Of a stretch of DNA of 64,000 nucleotides, positions 47,407 through 55,813 are shown in pieces (the first letter of the stretch is position 1; every line of letters starts with the position of its first letter). The DNA is from an uncultured Halomonas sp. Lineage in GTDB: Bacteria > Pseudomonadota > Gammaproteobacteria > Pseudomonadales > Halomonadaceae. A program made the translations under genes and the position numbers. The stretch lies in assembly GCF_947490095.1 (NCBI RefSeq), contig NZ_CANLFS010000001.1, forward strand, positions 492,279-556,278. The letters run 5' to 3'. The notes beneath the pieces were generated by a model. That model saw nothing but the letters and a program-made list of their open reading frames with translations. It ran no database searches and was not told where the DNA came from.

Positions 47407-48030
47407 TCACCCCAGCGCCAGCCACAGGCCGACACCGACCATCAGGGTGCCGGCGATACGGTTGAGCAGGCGCACGCTGCCTCCCCGAGACAGCAGGCGA
47501 CGCAGCCGGCTGCCGCCGGTGGCGTAGAGCAGCAGACAGGTGAATTCGATGGCCAGTATCAGCGCCACCAGCACGCCGAGCTGGCCGGCCAGTGAGCGCT
47601 CGGCGTCGAGGAAGGGGGGCAGCAGTGCCACGAAGAAGGCCCAGCCCTTGGGATTGGCCACGGCGGTCACGAAGCCCTGGACGACCAGCTGGCCGCGTCC
47701 GGCGGGGGCCGCCTCGAGGCCCGCCTCGGGGATCGCCATGCGGCCGCGGGAACGCCACATCATGATGCCGAGATAGGCCAGATAGGCCCCGCCCAGCCAC
47801 TTGAACAGGGCGAACATCTCCGGCTGGCGAAGCATCAGGGCGGCCACACCGGCACCCGCCGCCGCGGCCACCAGCCCCACCCCGGCCAGTTCACCGACCA
47901 TCATCCACAGGCTGTGCCGAACGCCCTGGGTCATGCCCAGCACCATGGCCAGGGTCATGCACATCCCTGGGGTCAGGGAAACGAGAAAGAAGGTCGGCAC
48001 GAAGACCGACAGCATCCCCAGACTGATCAT
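47407..48030 (-). CDS. LysE/RhtB family amino-acid exporter
   Basis: This 207-residue inner-membrane protein has about six hydrophobic helices and the family signature near the N-terminus (FFLVSLTPGMCMTLAMVLGMTQG) and a central GFVTAVANPKGWAFFVALLP. LysE/RhtB proteins export amino acids such as threonine, homoserine or lysine; the substrate cannot be told from sequence. It is convergent with the DedA-PAP2 gene across the repeat region. Confidence 0.93.
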   Translation of the reverse strand: MISLGMLSVFVPTFFLVSLTPGMCMTLAMVLGMTQGVRHSLWMMVGELAGVGLVAAAAGAGVAALMLRQPEMFALFKWLGGAYLAYLGIMMWRSRGRMAIPEAGLEAAPAGRGQLVVQGFVTAVANPKGWAFFVALLPPFLDAERSLAGQLGVLVALILAIEFTCLLLYATGGSRLRRLLSRGGSVRLLNRIAGTLMVGVGLWLALG

Positions 48031-48046
48031 TCGCGTCGTCTCCCCA

Positions 48047-48682
48047 TCATCGGGCGTCCGGCGGCGCCGACTCGCCCCAACGGGGCATCAGCCGGTGCTC
48101 GATGCCCAGCTGATTGAGGATGCGCGCCACGATAAAGTCGACCAGGTCCTCTACCGACTCGGGCCGGTGATAGAACCCCGGCGCCGCCGGCAGCATCACG
48201 GCGCCAAGGCGGGTCAGGTCAAGCATGTGCTGGAGATGGATGGCCGATAGCGGCGTCTCACGCGGCACCAGGATCAAGGGGCGCCTCTCCTTCAATGCCA
48301 CATCGGCGGCCCGCTCGATCAGATTATTGCTGGCGCCGGTGGCCACCGCCGACAGGGTGCCGGTGGAACAGGGGCAGATCACCATGGCCGAGGAGGCCCC
48401 GGAGCCGGAAGCCACCGGCGCCATCCAGTCCTCGCGACCGAAGCAGCGGATCTGTCCCGGCCGCGCCCCGGTGCGCTCGACCAGGGTCTCGGCCAGCCGC
48501 TCGGGGCGGGCCGGCAGTTCGGCAGCGGTCTCGGTGGCGACGACCAGATGCGCCGCCTTGGAGATCATCACCCACACCTCGTGATTCGCCGCCACCAGCG
48601 CTTCTATCAGCCGCAGCCCATACTGGGCCCCGGAGGCACCGGTCAGCGCCACCGTGACCGGTGAGGCCAGCACGTTAGCCAT
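48047..48682 (-). CDS. ubiX: Flavin prenyltransferase UbiX
   Basis: This 211-residue enzyme prenylates FMN to make the cofactor for UbiD decarboxylases in ubiquinone synthesis. It shows the N-terminal TVALTGASGAQYG, the CPCSTGTLSAVATGASNNLIERAAD segment and LVPRETPLSAIHL, all typical. The ATG at 48682 overlaps the end of mpl by eight bases, so the two are coupled. Ubiquinone is also the acceptor of the NQR pump encoded earlier in the window. Confidence 0.96.
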   Translation of the reverse strand: MANVLASPVTVALTGASGAQYGLRLIEALVAANHEVWVMISKAAHLVVATETAAELPARPERLAETLVERTGARPGQIRCFGREDWMAPVASGSGASSAMVICPCSTGTLSAVATGASNNLIERAADVALKERRPLILVPRETPLSAIHLQHMLDLTRLGAVMLPAAPGFYHRPESVEDLVDFIVARILNQLGIEHRLMPRWGESAPPDAR

Positions 48683-50054
48683 GCGCCGACTCCAGGGCCG
48701 CCAGCAGCTTCTCATGAATGCCGCCGAAGCCGCCGTTGGACATCACCACGATACGATCATAGGGCCTGGCCTCCTCTACCAGCGACGCCACCAGGGCATC
48801 CAGGTCCTGCTCGAGCCGCGCCGGGACCGGGCTCGCCGCGATGATCGGCTCCAGCGGCCAGTCCAGGCCCTCCGGGCGATACCAGAAGGCGGCGTCGGCG
48901 GCGGAAACGCTGGCGGCCAGGCGGTCACGCAGGGTCCCCAGGCGCATGGTATTGGAGCGTGGCTCGATCACCGCCAGCAGGCGCCCCCGGGCGGTGGCCG
49001 CGCGCAGGCCCTCGAGGGTCGCGGCGATGGCCGTGGGATGGTGGGCGAAGTCGTCGATCACCTGGATATTGGCCACTTCCCCGCGCACTTCCTGGCGGCG
49101 CCGTGGAGACTCGAAGCGCGCCAGGGCGGCGGCGCCCCGGGCCAGGCTCACCCCGCAGGCATGGGCCGCGGCCAGGGCGGCCTGGGCATTGCGGGCGTTG
49201 TACAGCCCGGTCAGAGGCCAGTCGACCACGGCATCCTCGTTGGCCTCGCCATCCTGATGGATCACACGAAACCGCGAGGCATCGTCGCGTTCCCGCTCGA
49301 GCCGCCAGGCGCTGGTGGCGGCCTCACCGAAGCGCACCACGGGACTCCAGGCCCCCATGGCCAGCACACGCTCGAGGGCCGGTTCGCCATCGGCCACCAG
49401 CAGGGTTCCCTTGCCCGGCACCGTGCGGACCAGATGATGGAACTGGCGCTCGATCGCCGCCAGATCATCGAAGATGTCCGCATGATCGAATTCCAGATTG
49501 CCGAGCACGGCGATCTCGGGGCGGTAGTGGACGAACTTCGAGCGCTTGTCGAAGAAGGCGGTGTCGTACTCGTCGGCCTCCACGACAAAGGGGGCATCCG
49601 CGGCACCCAGGCGCGCCGAGACCCCGAAGTTGCGCGGCACGCCGCCGATCAGGAAGCCCGGCGCCAGGCCCGCCGATTCCAGCAACCAGGCGGCCAGGCT
49701 CGCCGTGGTGGTCTTGCCATGGGTGCCGGCCACGGCGATCACCCGCCGCCCGGGCAGCACGTGCTCGGCCAGCCATTGGGGGCCGGACACATAGGGCAGG
49801 CCCGCATCGAGTACCGCCTCCACCTCGGGATTGCCCCGGGACAGCGCATTGCCGATCACCACCAGGTCGGGGCGCGGCTCGAGGTTGGCCGGCGAATACC
49901 CCTCACGCAGCGCGATGCCGGCCTCCTCGAGCTGGGTGCTCATGGGCGGATAGACGCCGGCGTCCGAGCCGCTGACCCTGTGGCCCAGTTCGCGCGCCAG
50001 CAGCGCCAGGCTACCCATGAAAGTGCCACAGATACCAAGGATATGAAGATGCAT
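48675..50054 (-). CDS. mpl: UDP-N-acetylmuramate:tripeptide ligase Mpl (murein recycling)
   Basis: This 459-residue Mur-ligase family enzyme attaches recovered L-Ala-gamma-D-Glu-meso-DAP to UDP-MurNAc, recycling cell-wall peptides. It starts MHLHILGICGTFMGSLALLA, with the ATP site AVAGTHGKTTTAS, the NLEFDHADIF metal region and a DDFAHHPTAI segment. The ATG at 50054 has GGAG upstream. It complements the lytic and trimming enzymes encoded at 34.5-37.8 kb. Confidence 0.96.
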   Translation of the reverse strand: MHLHILGICGTFMGSLALLARELGHRVSGSDAGVYPPMSTQLEEAGIALREGYSPANLEPRPDLVVIGNALSRGNPEVEAVLDAGLPYVSGPQWLAEHVLPGRRVIAVAGTHGKTTTASLAAWLLESAGLAPGFLIGGVPRNFGVSARLGAADAPFVVEADEYDTAFFDKRSKFVHYRPEIAVLGNLEFDHADIFDDLAAIERQFHHLVRTVPGKGTLLVADGEPALERVLAMGAWSPVVRFGEAATSAWRLERERDDASRFRVIHQDGEANEDAVVDWPLTGLYNARNAQAALAAAHACGVSLARGAAALARFESPRRRQEVRGEVANIQVIDDFAHHPTAIAATLEGLRAATARGRLLAVIEPRSNTMRLGTLRDRLAASVSAADAAFWYRPEGLDWPLEPIIAASPVPARLEQDLDALVASLVEEARPYDRIVVMSNGGFGGIHEKLLAALESAHG

Positions 50055-50238
50055 GGGACTCGCTCCAGCATGGGTCCGGTGGCCGCGCCGCCATGGCACG
50101 GAGAGTGGCGAGACTAGCATGCCCCCCACGACCCTCTCCAGCGCCCCGGGTGCAGGGCGAGGGGCTTTCGGCTAGAATCTTCCCACTTTCATCACCCGCC
50201 ATCCGACCATCAGCGACGACCAGGAGCAAACCAGCCCC

Positions 50239-51495
50239 ATGGCCCATAACGCCTTCTATGCCCAGTCCGGCGGCGTCACCGCCGTGATCAATGCCAGCGC
50301 CTGCGGCGTGATCGAGGCCTGCCGCCGTCACCCCGACCAGATCGGCAAGGTCTACGCCGGCCATAACGGCATCATCGGTGCCCTCACCGAGGAGCTGATC
50401 GATGTCAGCCAGGAGTCCGACGAGGCCATCGCCGCGCTGCGCCATACGCCGGGCGGTGCCTTCGGCTCCTGCCGCTACAAGCTCAAGGATATCGAGACCC
50501 ACCGGGCCCAGTACGAGCGGCTGATCGAGGTCTTCCGTGCCCACGATATCCGCTACTTCTTCTATAACGGTGGCGGCGACAGCGCCGATACCTGCCTCAA
50601 GGTCTCCCAGCTCTCGGAGAAGCTCGGCTACCCGCTGACCGCCATCCATGTGCCCAAGACCGTGGACAACGACCTGCCGATCACCGACAACTCGCCGGGC
50701 TTCGGTAGCGTCGCCAAGTATATTGCCACCTCGACCCTGGAGGCATCGCTGGATATCGCCTCCATGTGCGCCACCTCCACCAAGGTGTTCGTGCTCGAGG
50801 TCATGGGCCGTCATGCCGGCTGGATCGCCGCCTCCGGCGCCCTGGCCGGCCAGGGCGAGGGCGAGCCGCCCCACCTGGTGATCTTCCCCGAGATAGCCTT
50901 CGACCGCGAGGCGGTGATGGCCCGGGTCGACCATGCGGTCAAGCAGTATGGCTACTGCGTGATCGTGGTCTCCGAAGGCGCGCGCTACGAGGATGGCACC
51001 TTCCTCGCCGACGCCGGTAACACCGATGCCTTCGGCCATCGTCAGCTGGGTGGCGTGGCACCGACGCTTGCCGGCATGGTCAAGCAGGACCTGGGCTACA
51101 AGTATCACTGGGCGGTGGCCGACTACCTGCAGCGCGCCGCACGTCACCTGGCCTCCGGGACCGACGTCGAGCAGGCCTATGCGGTCGGCGAGAAGGCCGT
51201 GGAGCTGGCCATCGAAGGCAAGAATGCGATGATGCCGGCGATCAAGCGCGTCTCGGATGCGCCCTACCAGTGGCGGATCGAGGCCGCCCCGCTGGCCGAG
51301 ATCGCCAACCGCGAGAAGTTCATGCCCCGCGACTTTATCAGCGAGGATGGCTTCGGTATCACCGAGACCTGCCGCCAGTATCTGTCGCCGCTGATCCAGG
51401 GCGAGGACTTCCCCCCGTTCGATAACGGCCTGCCCAGAGTGGCGAAGCTCGCCAAGCACCGCGCCGAACGCAAGCTGCCGGAATTCAAGCTGTAA
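50239..51495 (+). CDS. pfp: Pyrophosphate-dependent 6-phosphofructokinase
   Basis: This 418-residue PfkA-family enzyme interconverts fructose-6-phosphate and fructose-1,6-bisphosphate. Two sites point to PPi rather than ATP use: the phosphoryl-donor loop reads NGGGDSADT (G111-S115) instead of GGDGS, and the active-site loop reads KTVDNDL with Lys140, where ATP enzymes have Gly (GTIDND). The remaining motifs (EVMGRHAGWIA) are normal for the family. The reaction would be reversible, serving both glycolysis and gluconeogenesis. A soluble pyrophosphatase gene lies 2 kb downstream. Confidence 0.9.
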   Translation: MAHNAFYAQSGGVTAVINASACGVIEACRRHPDQIGKVYAGHNGIIGALTEELIDVSQESDEAIAALRHTPGGAFGSCRYKLKDIETHRAQYERLIEVFRAHDIRYFFYNGGGDSADTCLKVSQLSEKLGYPLTAIHVPKTVDNDLPITDNSPGFGSVAKYIATSTLEASLDIASMCATSTKVFVLEVMGRHAGWIAASGALAGQGEGEPPHLVIFPEIAFDREAVMARVDHAVKQYGYCVIVVSEGARYEDGTFLADAGNTDAFGHRQLGGVAPTLAGMVKQDLGYKYHWAVADYLQRAARHLASGTDVEQAYAVGEKAVELAIEGKNAMMPAIKRVSDAPYQWRIEAAPLAEIANREKFMPRDFISEDGFGITETCRQYLSPLIQGEDFPPFDNGLPRVAKLAKHRAERKLPEFKL

Positions 51496-51599
51496 ATATA
51501 GGAATCGCGCTCCTGTGAAACAGGGGCCACCTCATGCTCCAGGAGCCGGATTTATCCGGCGATAAACGCCAGCGCGAGTGAGAGGCGGCTGGGCCGCTG

Positions 51600-53333
51600 C
51601 TATCGCAGCAGCCAGGAAAGCACCAGCAAGAGCAGCAATATGCCCGCGACGCCCTGCCAGAAATGGCCGGCGTCGCGGAGCCGCCGTTGACCGTTTCCTG
51701 AGCCCGCCTCGCGGCGCCGCGGTGCCAGCGGCTGGCGCACCTCACGCAGAAACTCCGATAGACGCCGATAGCGTAGCGCCCGCTGGGGGTCCAGCGCCCG
51801 GCGCAACGCTTCGTCCAGCGCCTGGGGAACCTCGGGATTGCGCTGCCGCGCGCGACGATAGACCAGCTGTTCGAGATCGGTATGGCGCAGCAGACGGTCA
51901 GGCGACATCGCGTAGGGCAGCTCCCCGGTCAGCAGCCAGTAGACCGTGGAGGCGTAGGAATACTGGTCGCTGCGCCGCCCGATATCATCGTCCAACGCGT
52001 ACTCCGGGGCGCTGTGCTCGGTGAGCCCCGCCTGACGCAACAGTTCGCGAGCGTCCTTGTGCCCTCCCCCATCGCGCATTCGACAGGCACTGAAGTCGGT
52101 CAACACGACCTGTCCGTGGGCGTCGATCAATATGTTGTCCGGATGAATCTGCTGGTGCAGCACCTCGCGATGATGCAGGGCCTGCACCGCCTTGCCCAGC
52201 TGATTGGCGATATCCAGGCGCTGGGCGAGGCTCGCCTGGGGATGTCGACGCGCCCAGGCGGCCAGGGTCTCACCCTCGACATAGGCCATCAGATAGTAGA
52301 GATACCGCCGCGGCCGCGACGGCTCCATGACGCGCACCACGAAGGGCGACTTCACGCGCTCCACCACCCATTGCTGAAGCAGGAAGTGCTCCAGGTAGAT
52401 ATTGCGTTGGGAGAGCGCCGGACTCGGCGCCTTCATTATCATGTCGCGATCGCCTTCGAGATCGCGCACTCGGTAAACCCGGGACTGGGCGGTACGCGAC
52501 AGCACGGCCTGGACCTCCAGGCCGTCGAGGCGCTCACCCGGTGACAGCTCCGGCGGGATGGGCAGCTCGCCGTATACCCTGGCCGGGCTGTCCGATGGGG
52601 CATCAGGCAGCTCATCGATTCGCACCAGCTGGAAACAGAACTGACCGGCCCCATAGCCCCGGGACTGGGCACGCTGCACCGCCGCCTCGGCCAGGCGCTC
52701 ACAGGCGGCATGGAGGTCACTGGCATCCTGGCGAATCAGCTGTACATACTCCGAGGGCATCAGGGTGCCCAGCACCGCCTGGGTGGTAAACAGGAAGAGA
52801 TCCCCCTGTTTGGCGGGGAAGCGGACATAGTCGATATCGATGCTGTTATCCATGCCCAGCGCCCGAGAGGGATAGCGATAGCCTCCCAGGTCCGTGACAT
52901 GATCACGGGTCAGCTGCTCGAATTCCGCGCCGCGCAGCCGGAACACCAGGGTATCCCCCATATGAAAGAGGTGACCCTGTGCTCCGCACAGCACCAGCGC
53001 CGACAGCGAGGTAACGTAGCTGCCCTCCGCCACCTGGCGGCTCTGGCTGTAGGTCCAGGCATTGAGCGAGTTCAAGACCCGGGTGGCCGATGTCTTGACG
53101 TCCCAGTGATCGGGGGTGGAGTAGTAGTCGGCCAGGAAGCCGCGTACGCCGAGATCCCCGGCCTGCTTGGCCATGCTGTTGCGCTGGGTGGCATCACTGA
53201 TCAGCGCACAGGCCCCCTTGGCGTTGAGCTGGGGTGACTCGGGCAGGCATACCGACATGGAGCTGCGGTGACGCCGGCGATCCGGCGCCACGAAGGCCTG
53301 ACCAAAACTCAATGACAGCTGCGTGGTTGCCAC
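51600..53333 (-). CDS. PP2C-like / Ser-Thr kinase-like fusion protein with degenerate active sites
   Basis: This protein of about 577 residues has the layout of proteobacterial bifunctional kinase/phosphatases: a PP2C-like domain (about 1-240), a kinase-like domain (about 265-540) and a C-terminal membrane helix (about 557-575). Key residues are missing. The PP2C metal motif reads ISDATQRNSM (45-54), the TDG motif reads FTTQAV, and the final Asp-Asn is Gly-Gln. In the kinase, Lys301 is kept (MIMKAPS), but the catalytic loop is HQQIHPDN (393-400), where related proteins have an HxDLKPxN loop, and DFG is DFS (413-415). The GTG at 53333 has AAGGAGG upstream. Probably a pseudoenzyme; function unknown. 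Confidence 0.8.
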   Translation of the reverse strand: MATTQLSLSFGQAFVAPDRRRHRSSMSVCLPESPQLNAKGACALISDATQRNSMAKQAGDLGVRGFLADYYSTPDHWDVKTSATRVLNSLNAWTYSQSRQVAEGSYVTSLSALVLCGAQGHLFHMGDTLVFRLRGAEFEQLTRDHVTDLGGYRYPSRALGMDNSIDIDYVRFPAKQGDLFLFTTQAVLGTLMPSEYVQLIRQDASDLHAACERLAEAAVQRAQSRGYGAGQFCFQLVRIDELPDAPSDSPARVYGELPIPPELSPGERLDGLEVQAVLSRTAQSRVYRVRDLEGDRDMIMKAPSPALSQRNIYLEHFLLQQWVVERVKSPFVVRVMEPSRPRRYLYYLMAYVEGETLAAWARRHPQASLAQRLDIANQLGKAVQALHHREVLHQQIHPDNILIDAHGQVVLTDFSACRMRDGGGHKDARELLRQAGLTEHSAPEYALDDDIGRRSDQYSYASTVYWLLTGELPYAMSPDRLLRHTDLEQLVYRRARQRNPEVPQALDEALRRALDPQRALRYRRLSEFLREVRQPLAPRRREAGSGNGQRRLRDAGHFWQGVAGILLLLLVLSWLLR

Positions 53334-53459
53334 TCGCCCCTCCTTGCTCGATGAATCCATGCGCGCCCCATCATACACGCGGCGGCCCCGCACAGGAGGT
53401 TTAGCAGGGGTTCATTCCCCCTCGGGCGCTATCGACGACGCGGCGGCACCTATGTCGAA

Positions 53460-53489
53460 TTGGTATTCGGCCAGGCTGGCCCTTATAAT
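53460..53489 (+). promoter_or_regulatory. Sigma70-type promoter of ppa
   Basis: TTGGTA (53460-53465) and a perfect TATAAT (53484-53489) with an 18-base spacer lie about 60 bases upstream of the ppa start. Confidence 0.65.
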
Positions 53490-53551
53490 CTTGCGGATTT
53501 TTTTCTTCACGATGACTCGCCAAGACCGTCTGCCAACCCAAGGAATCGACG

Positions 53552-54082
53552 ATGAACTTCGATAATATCCCCGCCGGCAAGGAACTCCCCAACGATCTCT
53601 ATGTGGCGATCGAGATTCCGGCCAACCACTCGCCGGTCAAGTACGAGATCGACAAGGACATGAGCGCCCTGCTGGTCGACCGTTTCATGGCGACCCCGAT
53701 GTTCTACCCCGCCAACTACGGCTTTATTCCGCACACTCTGGCCGACGACGGGGATGCCCTGGACGCGCTGGTCGTGACCCCCTGCCCGGTCCAGCCCGGC
53801 AGCATCATTCGTGCCCGTCCGGTAGGCATTCTCAACATGACCGACGAGGCCGGGGAAGACGCCAAGCTGGTGTGCGTGCCCCACCACAAGCTTTCCAGCC
53901 TGTACGACGATGTTCAGGAGGTGACCGACCTGCCCGAACTGCTGCGCCAGCAGATCGCGCACTTCTTCGAGAACTACAAGGATCTCGAGAAGGGCAAGTG
54001 GGTCAAGGTGGAATCCTGGGAAGGCGCCGATGCGGCCCGCAAGGCCATCGAAAAGGCGGCCGCCGCCTATCACAAGGCCTGA
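53552..54082 (+). CDS. ppa: Inorganic pyrophosphatase (family I)
   Basis: This 176-residue soluble enzyme hydrolyses pyrophosphate to phosphate. The metal-binding signature [10 protein letters not shown] and the tyrosine-rich [12 protein letters not shown] segment are intact, and length is typical. It is flanked by the degenerate kinase/phosphatase gene (divergent) and a strong bidirectional terminator. With a PPi-type phosphofructokinase nearby, this enzyme competes for the same substrate. Confidence 0.97.
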   Translation: MNFDNIPAGKELPNDLYVAIEIPANHSPVKYEIDKDMSALLVDRFMATPMFYPANYGFIPHTLADDGDALDALVVTPCPVQPGSIIRARPVGILNMTDEAGEDAKLVCVPHHKLSSLYDDVQEVTDLPELLRQQIAHFFENYKDLEKGKWVKVESWEGADAARKAIEKAAAAYHKA

Positions 54083-54131
54083 TGACACGGCCTGATTGAG
54101 CGCGCCCCGGGGCGCTCAAGCGTCGCGCAAT

Positions 54132-54169
54132 AACGCAGTGGGCCGCCCCTAGGGGCGGCCCACTGCGTT
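54132..54169. terminator. Bidirectional terminator between ppa and the DUF2333 gene
   Basis: A perfect 19-bp palindromic stem (arm AACGCAGTGGGCCGCCCCT) is centred at 54150/54151. A T-run follows on the plus strand (TTTTCC) and TTATT on the minus strand, between convergent genes. Confidence 0.85.
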
Positions 54170-54212
54170 TTCCAGGCATCCCGCGGGAATAACCACACCC
54201 GGGTAATGCCAC

Positions 54213-55562
54213 TCACTGCTGGCGGGTCTCGGCCTCGCCCGCCCCGGGCTGCATCTGGCCCTCCTGCTTGGGCGACTCTTCAGACGCCGGCTCCTGCTGG
54301 GTCGACTCTTCTTCAGACGCCGGCCCTTGCTCGGCCGACTCTTCAGACGCCGGCTCCTGCTGGGTCGACTCTTCAGATTCAGACGCCGGCTCCTGCTGGG
54401 TCGACTCTTGAGGCACTGACTCCTGCTGGGTCGGCTCCTGAGACGCCGGCTCCTGCCGTTCGCTGGCCTCCGGTTCGGACCCGGCGCCTCGCTCCACATC
54501 GACCACCTCGGGTTCGCTGGCGGGCGCTTGCCGGACGTCCCCTCCGGACACCTCCGGTTCGGCGCTCTCGGCGAGTCGCGTGGTAATCTCCTCGACCAGG
54601 TCCCGGGCCCGGCTGACATGAAGCGCCATCACCAGGGCATGGTTGGCGAAGGGGCCAAAGCCCGAGCCACTCATCACCACCGGGCTCCACAGGCGCCGCT
54701 GGGTCATCGCCAGCTCGGCACGCAGGCGCTCCCACGGCTCGACGACGCCGGCGGCCTCCAGGACATCGTGCTGATCACGCTGCACCCCCTCCAGCATCTG
54801 GACCAGCGCCCAGCCGGTGCCCCGCGCCTCGAAGAAGACATTGTCGACCCGGTACCAGGGCGTACTCTCGGGCAGCGCCTCGCGATCGATGGCCAGTTCA
54901 CGCAGCAGCTTGTGCCCGCCGGCACTCGATGCCAGATGCAGCAGCAGATCATCGAGGCGAACTCCGACGCCGGCCAGCCAGCGGCGCAGCCCCGCCCCGG
55001 GAACGAAGCCCTCGGCCTGCATGCCATCCAGCGCCATCAGCTGACGATCCAGGGCCGCGACCGCCGCCACCAGATGCGTCTCGGTGGCGGGGCGATGCCA
55101 ATCGAGGCCATCACCGGACAGGCCACGCACCACCTCCTCCAGGAGCTCGACCTCGCCCGGATTCATCGAGGGAAGCGCCCGGGCCAGGTCCTTGGCCTGG
55201 TCCAGCACGCCACGCTCCCAACTCGGCATGTTGTCCAGCCACAGGCCGGGCGGCAGACGGTCATTGCGCAGATAGCCGCCGGGCTTGTCGTAGAGGGTCT
55301 CGACGATGGAGGCCAGGGTAGCCACCGTCACGGCGCCTCGCGCGGCAGGCTCGCCACCGGCGTCGCCTCGTCGCTCCATGGGCACCTGTTCGACGCTGTA
55401 CGGCGCCGGGGTACGGCTCCACCAGATGCCCAGCGCCAGGGTCACGACCAAATAGATCACCAGCAGCGTCAGCAGCGGCTTCCAGACCCAGCCGTATTCG
55501 GGGCGCTCCAGCGCTTCGACTCTCTCGCGACGCCTGGCGCCGCCCTTCCCCATCCAAGCCAT
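54213..55562 (-). CDS. DUF2333 family membrane-anchored protein with Glu/Gln-rich repeat tail
   Basis: This 449-residue protein has a basic N-terminus (GKGGARRRERVE), one membrane helix (about 26-48, LLTLLVIYLVVTLALGIWW) and a large domain matching DUF2333 (GGYLRNDRLPPGLWLDNMPSWE, then WYRVDNVFFEARGTGWALVQML). The last 100 or so residues are low-complexity, with repeats of STQQEPASE and variants. The family function is not established. AAGGA precedes the ATG at 55562. It is convergent with ppa and divergent from dsbD. Confidence 0.87.
   Translation of the reverse strand: MAWMGKGGARRRERVEALERPEYGWVWKPLLTLLVIYLVVTLALGIWWSRTPAPYSVEQVPMERRGDAGGEPAARGAVTVATLASIVETLYDKPGGYLRNDRLPPGLWLDNMPSWERGVLDQAKDLARALPSMNPGEVELLEEVVRGLSGDGLDWHRPATETHLVAAVAALDRQLMALDGMQAEGFVPGAGLRRWLAGVGVRLDDLLLHLASSAGGHKLLRELAIDREALPESTPWYRVDNVFFEARGTGWALVQMLEGVQRDQHDVLEAAGVVEPWERLRAELAMTQRRLWSPVVMSGSGFGPFANHALVMALHVSRARDLVEEITTRLAESAEPEVSGGDVRQAPASEPEVVDVERGAGSEPEASERQEPASQEPTQQESVPQESTQQEPASESEESTQQEPASEESAEQGPASEEESTQQEPASEESPKQEGQMQPGAGEAETRQQ
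54268..54450. repeat. Intragenic repeats encoding STQQEPASE units
   Basis: Several near-identical segments containing GACGCCGGCTCCTGCTGGGT, of slightly different spacing, encode the Glu/Ser/Gln-rich tail of the DUF2333 protein. Tract length is likely to vary between strains. Confidence 0.75.
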
Positions 55563-55813
55563 ATGCGGGTTCCTTTCCAGTACGAGACTTTTTTCTACGA
55601 GGCATCGGAACGTGCGACAACGTGGCACATCTGTCGGCACCTTCCTCGATGAAGCCACGCCCTCCTGTACGTTATCCTAGCACCCGACCGGCGAAAGCGG
55701 TCAGCCATGCCCCGTGGGCGCCATGCCCCGGGGAAGCCATATCTTGCGGGAACCCCCGGAGACAGGCAGGGTCTGATCGCCATCCACACTATCAAACCAA
55801 GGACAGGACTTCC

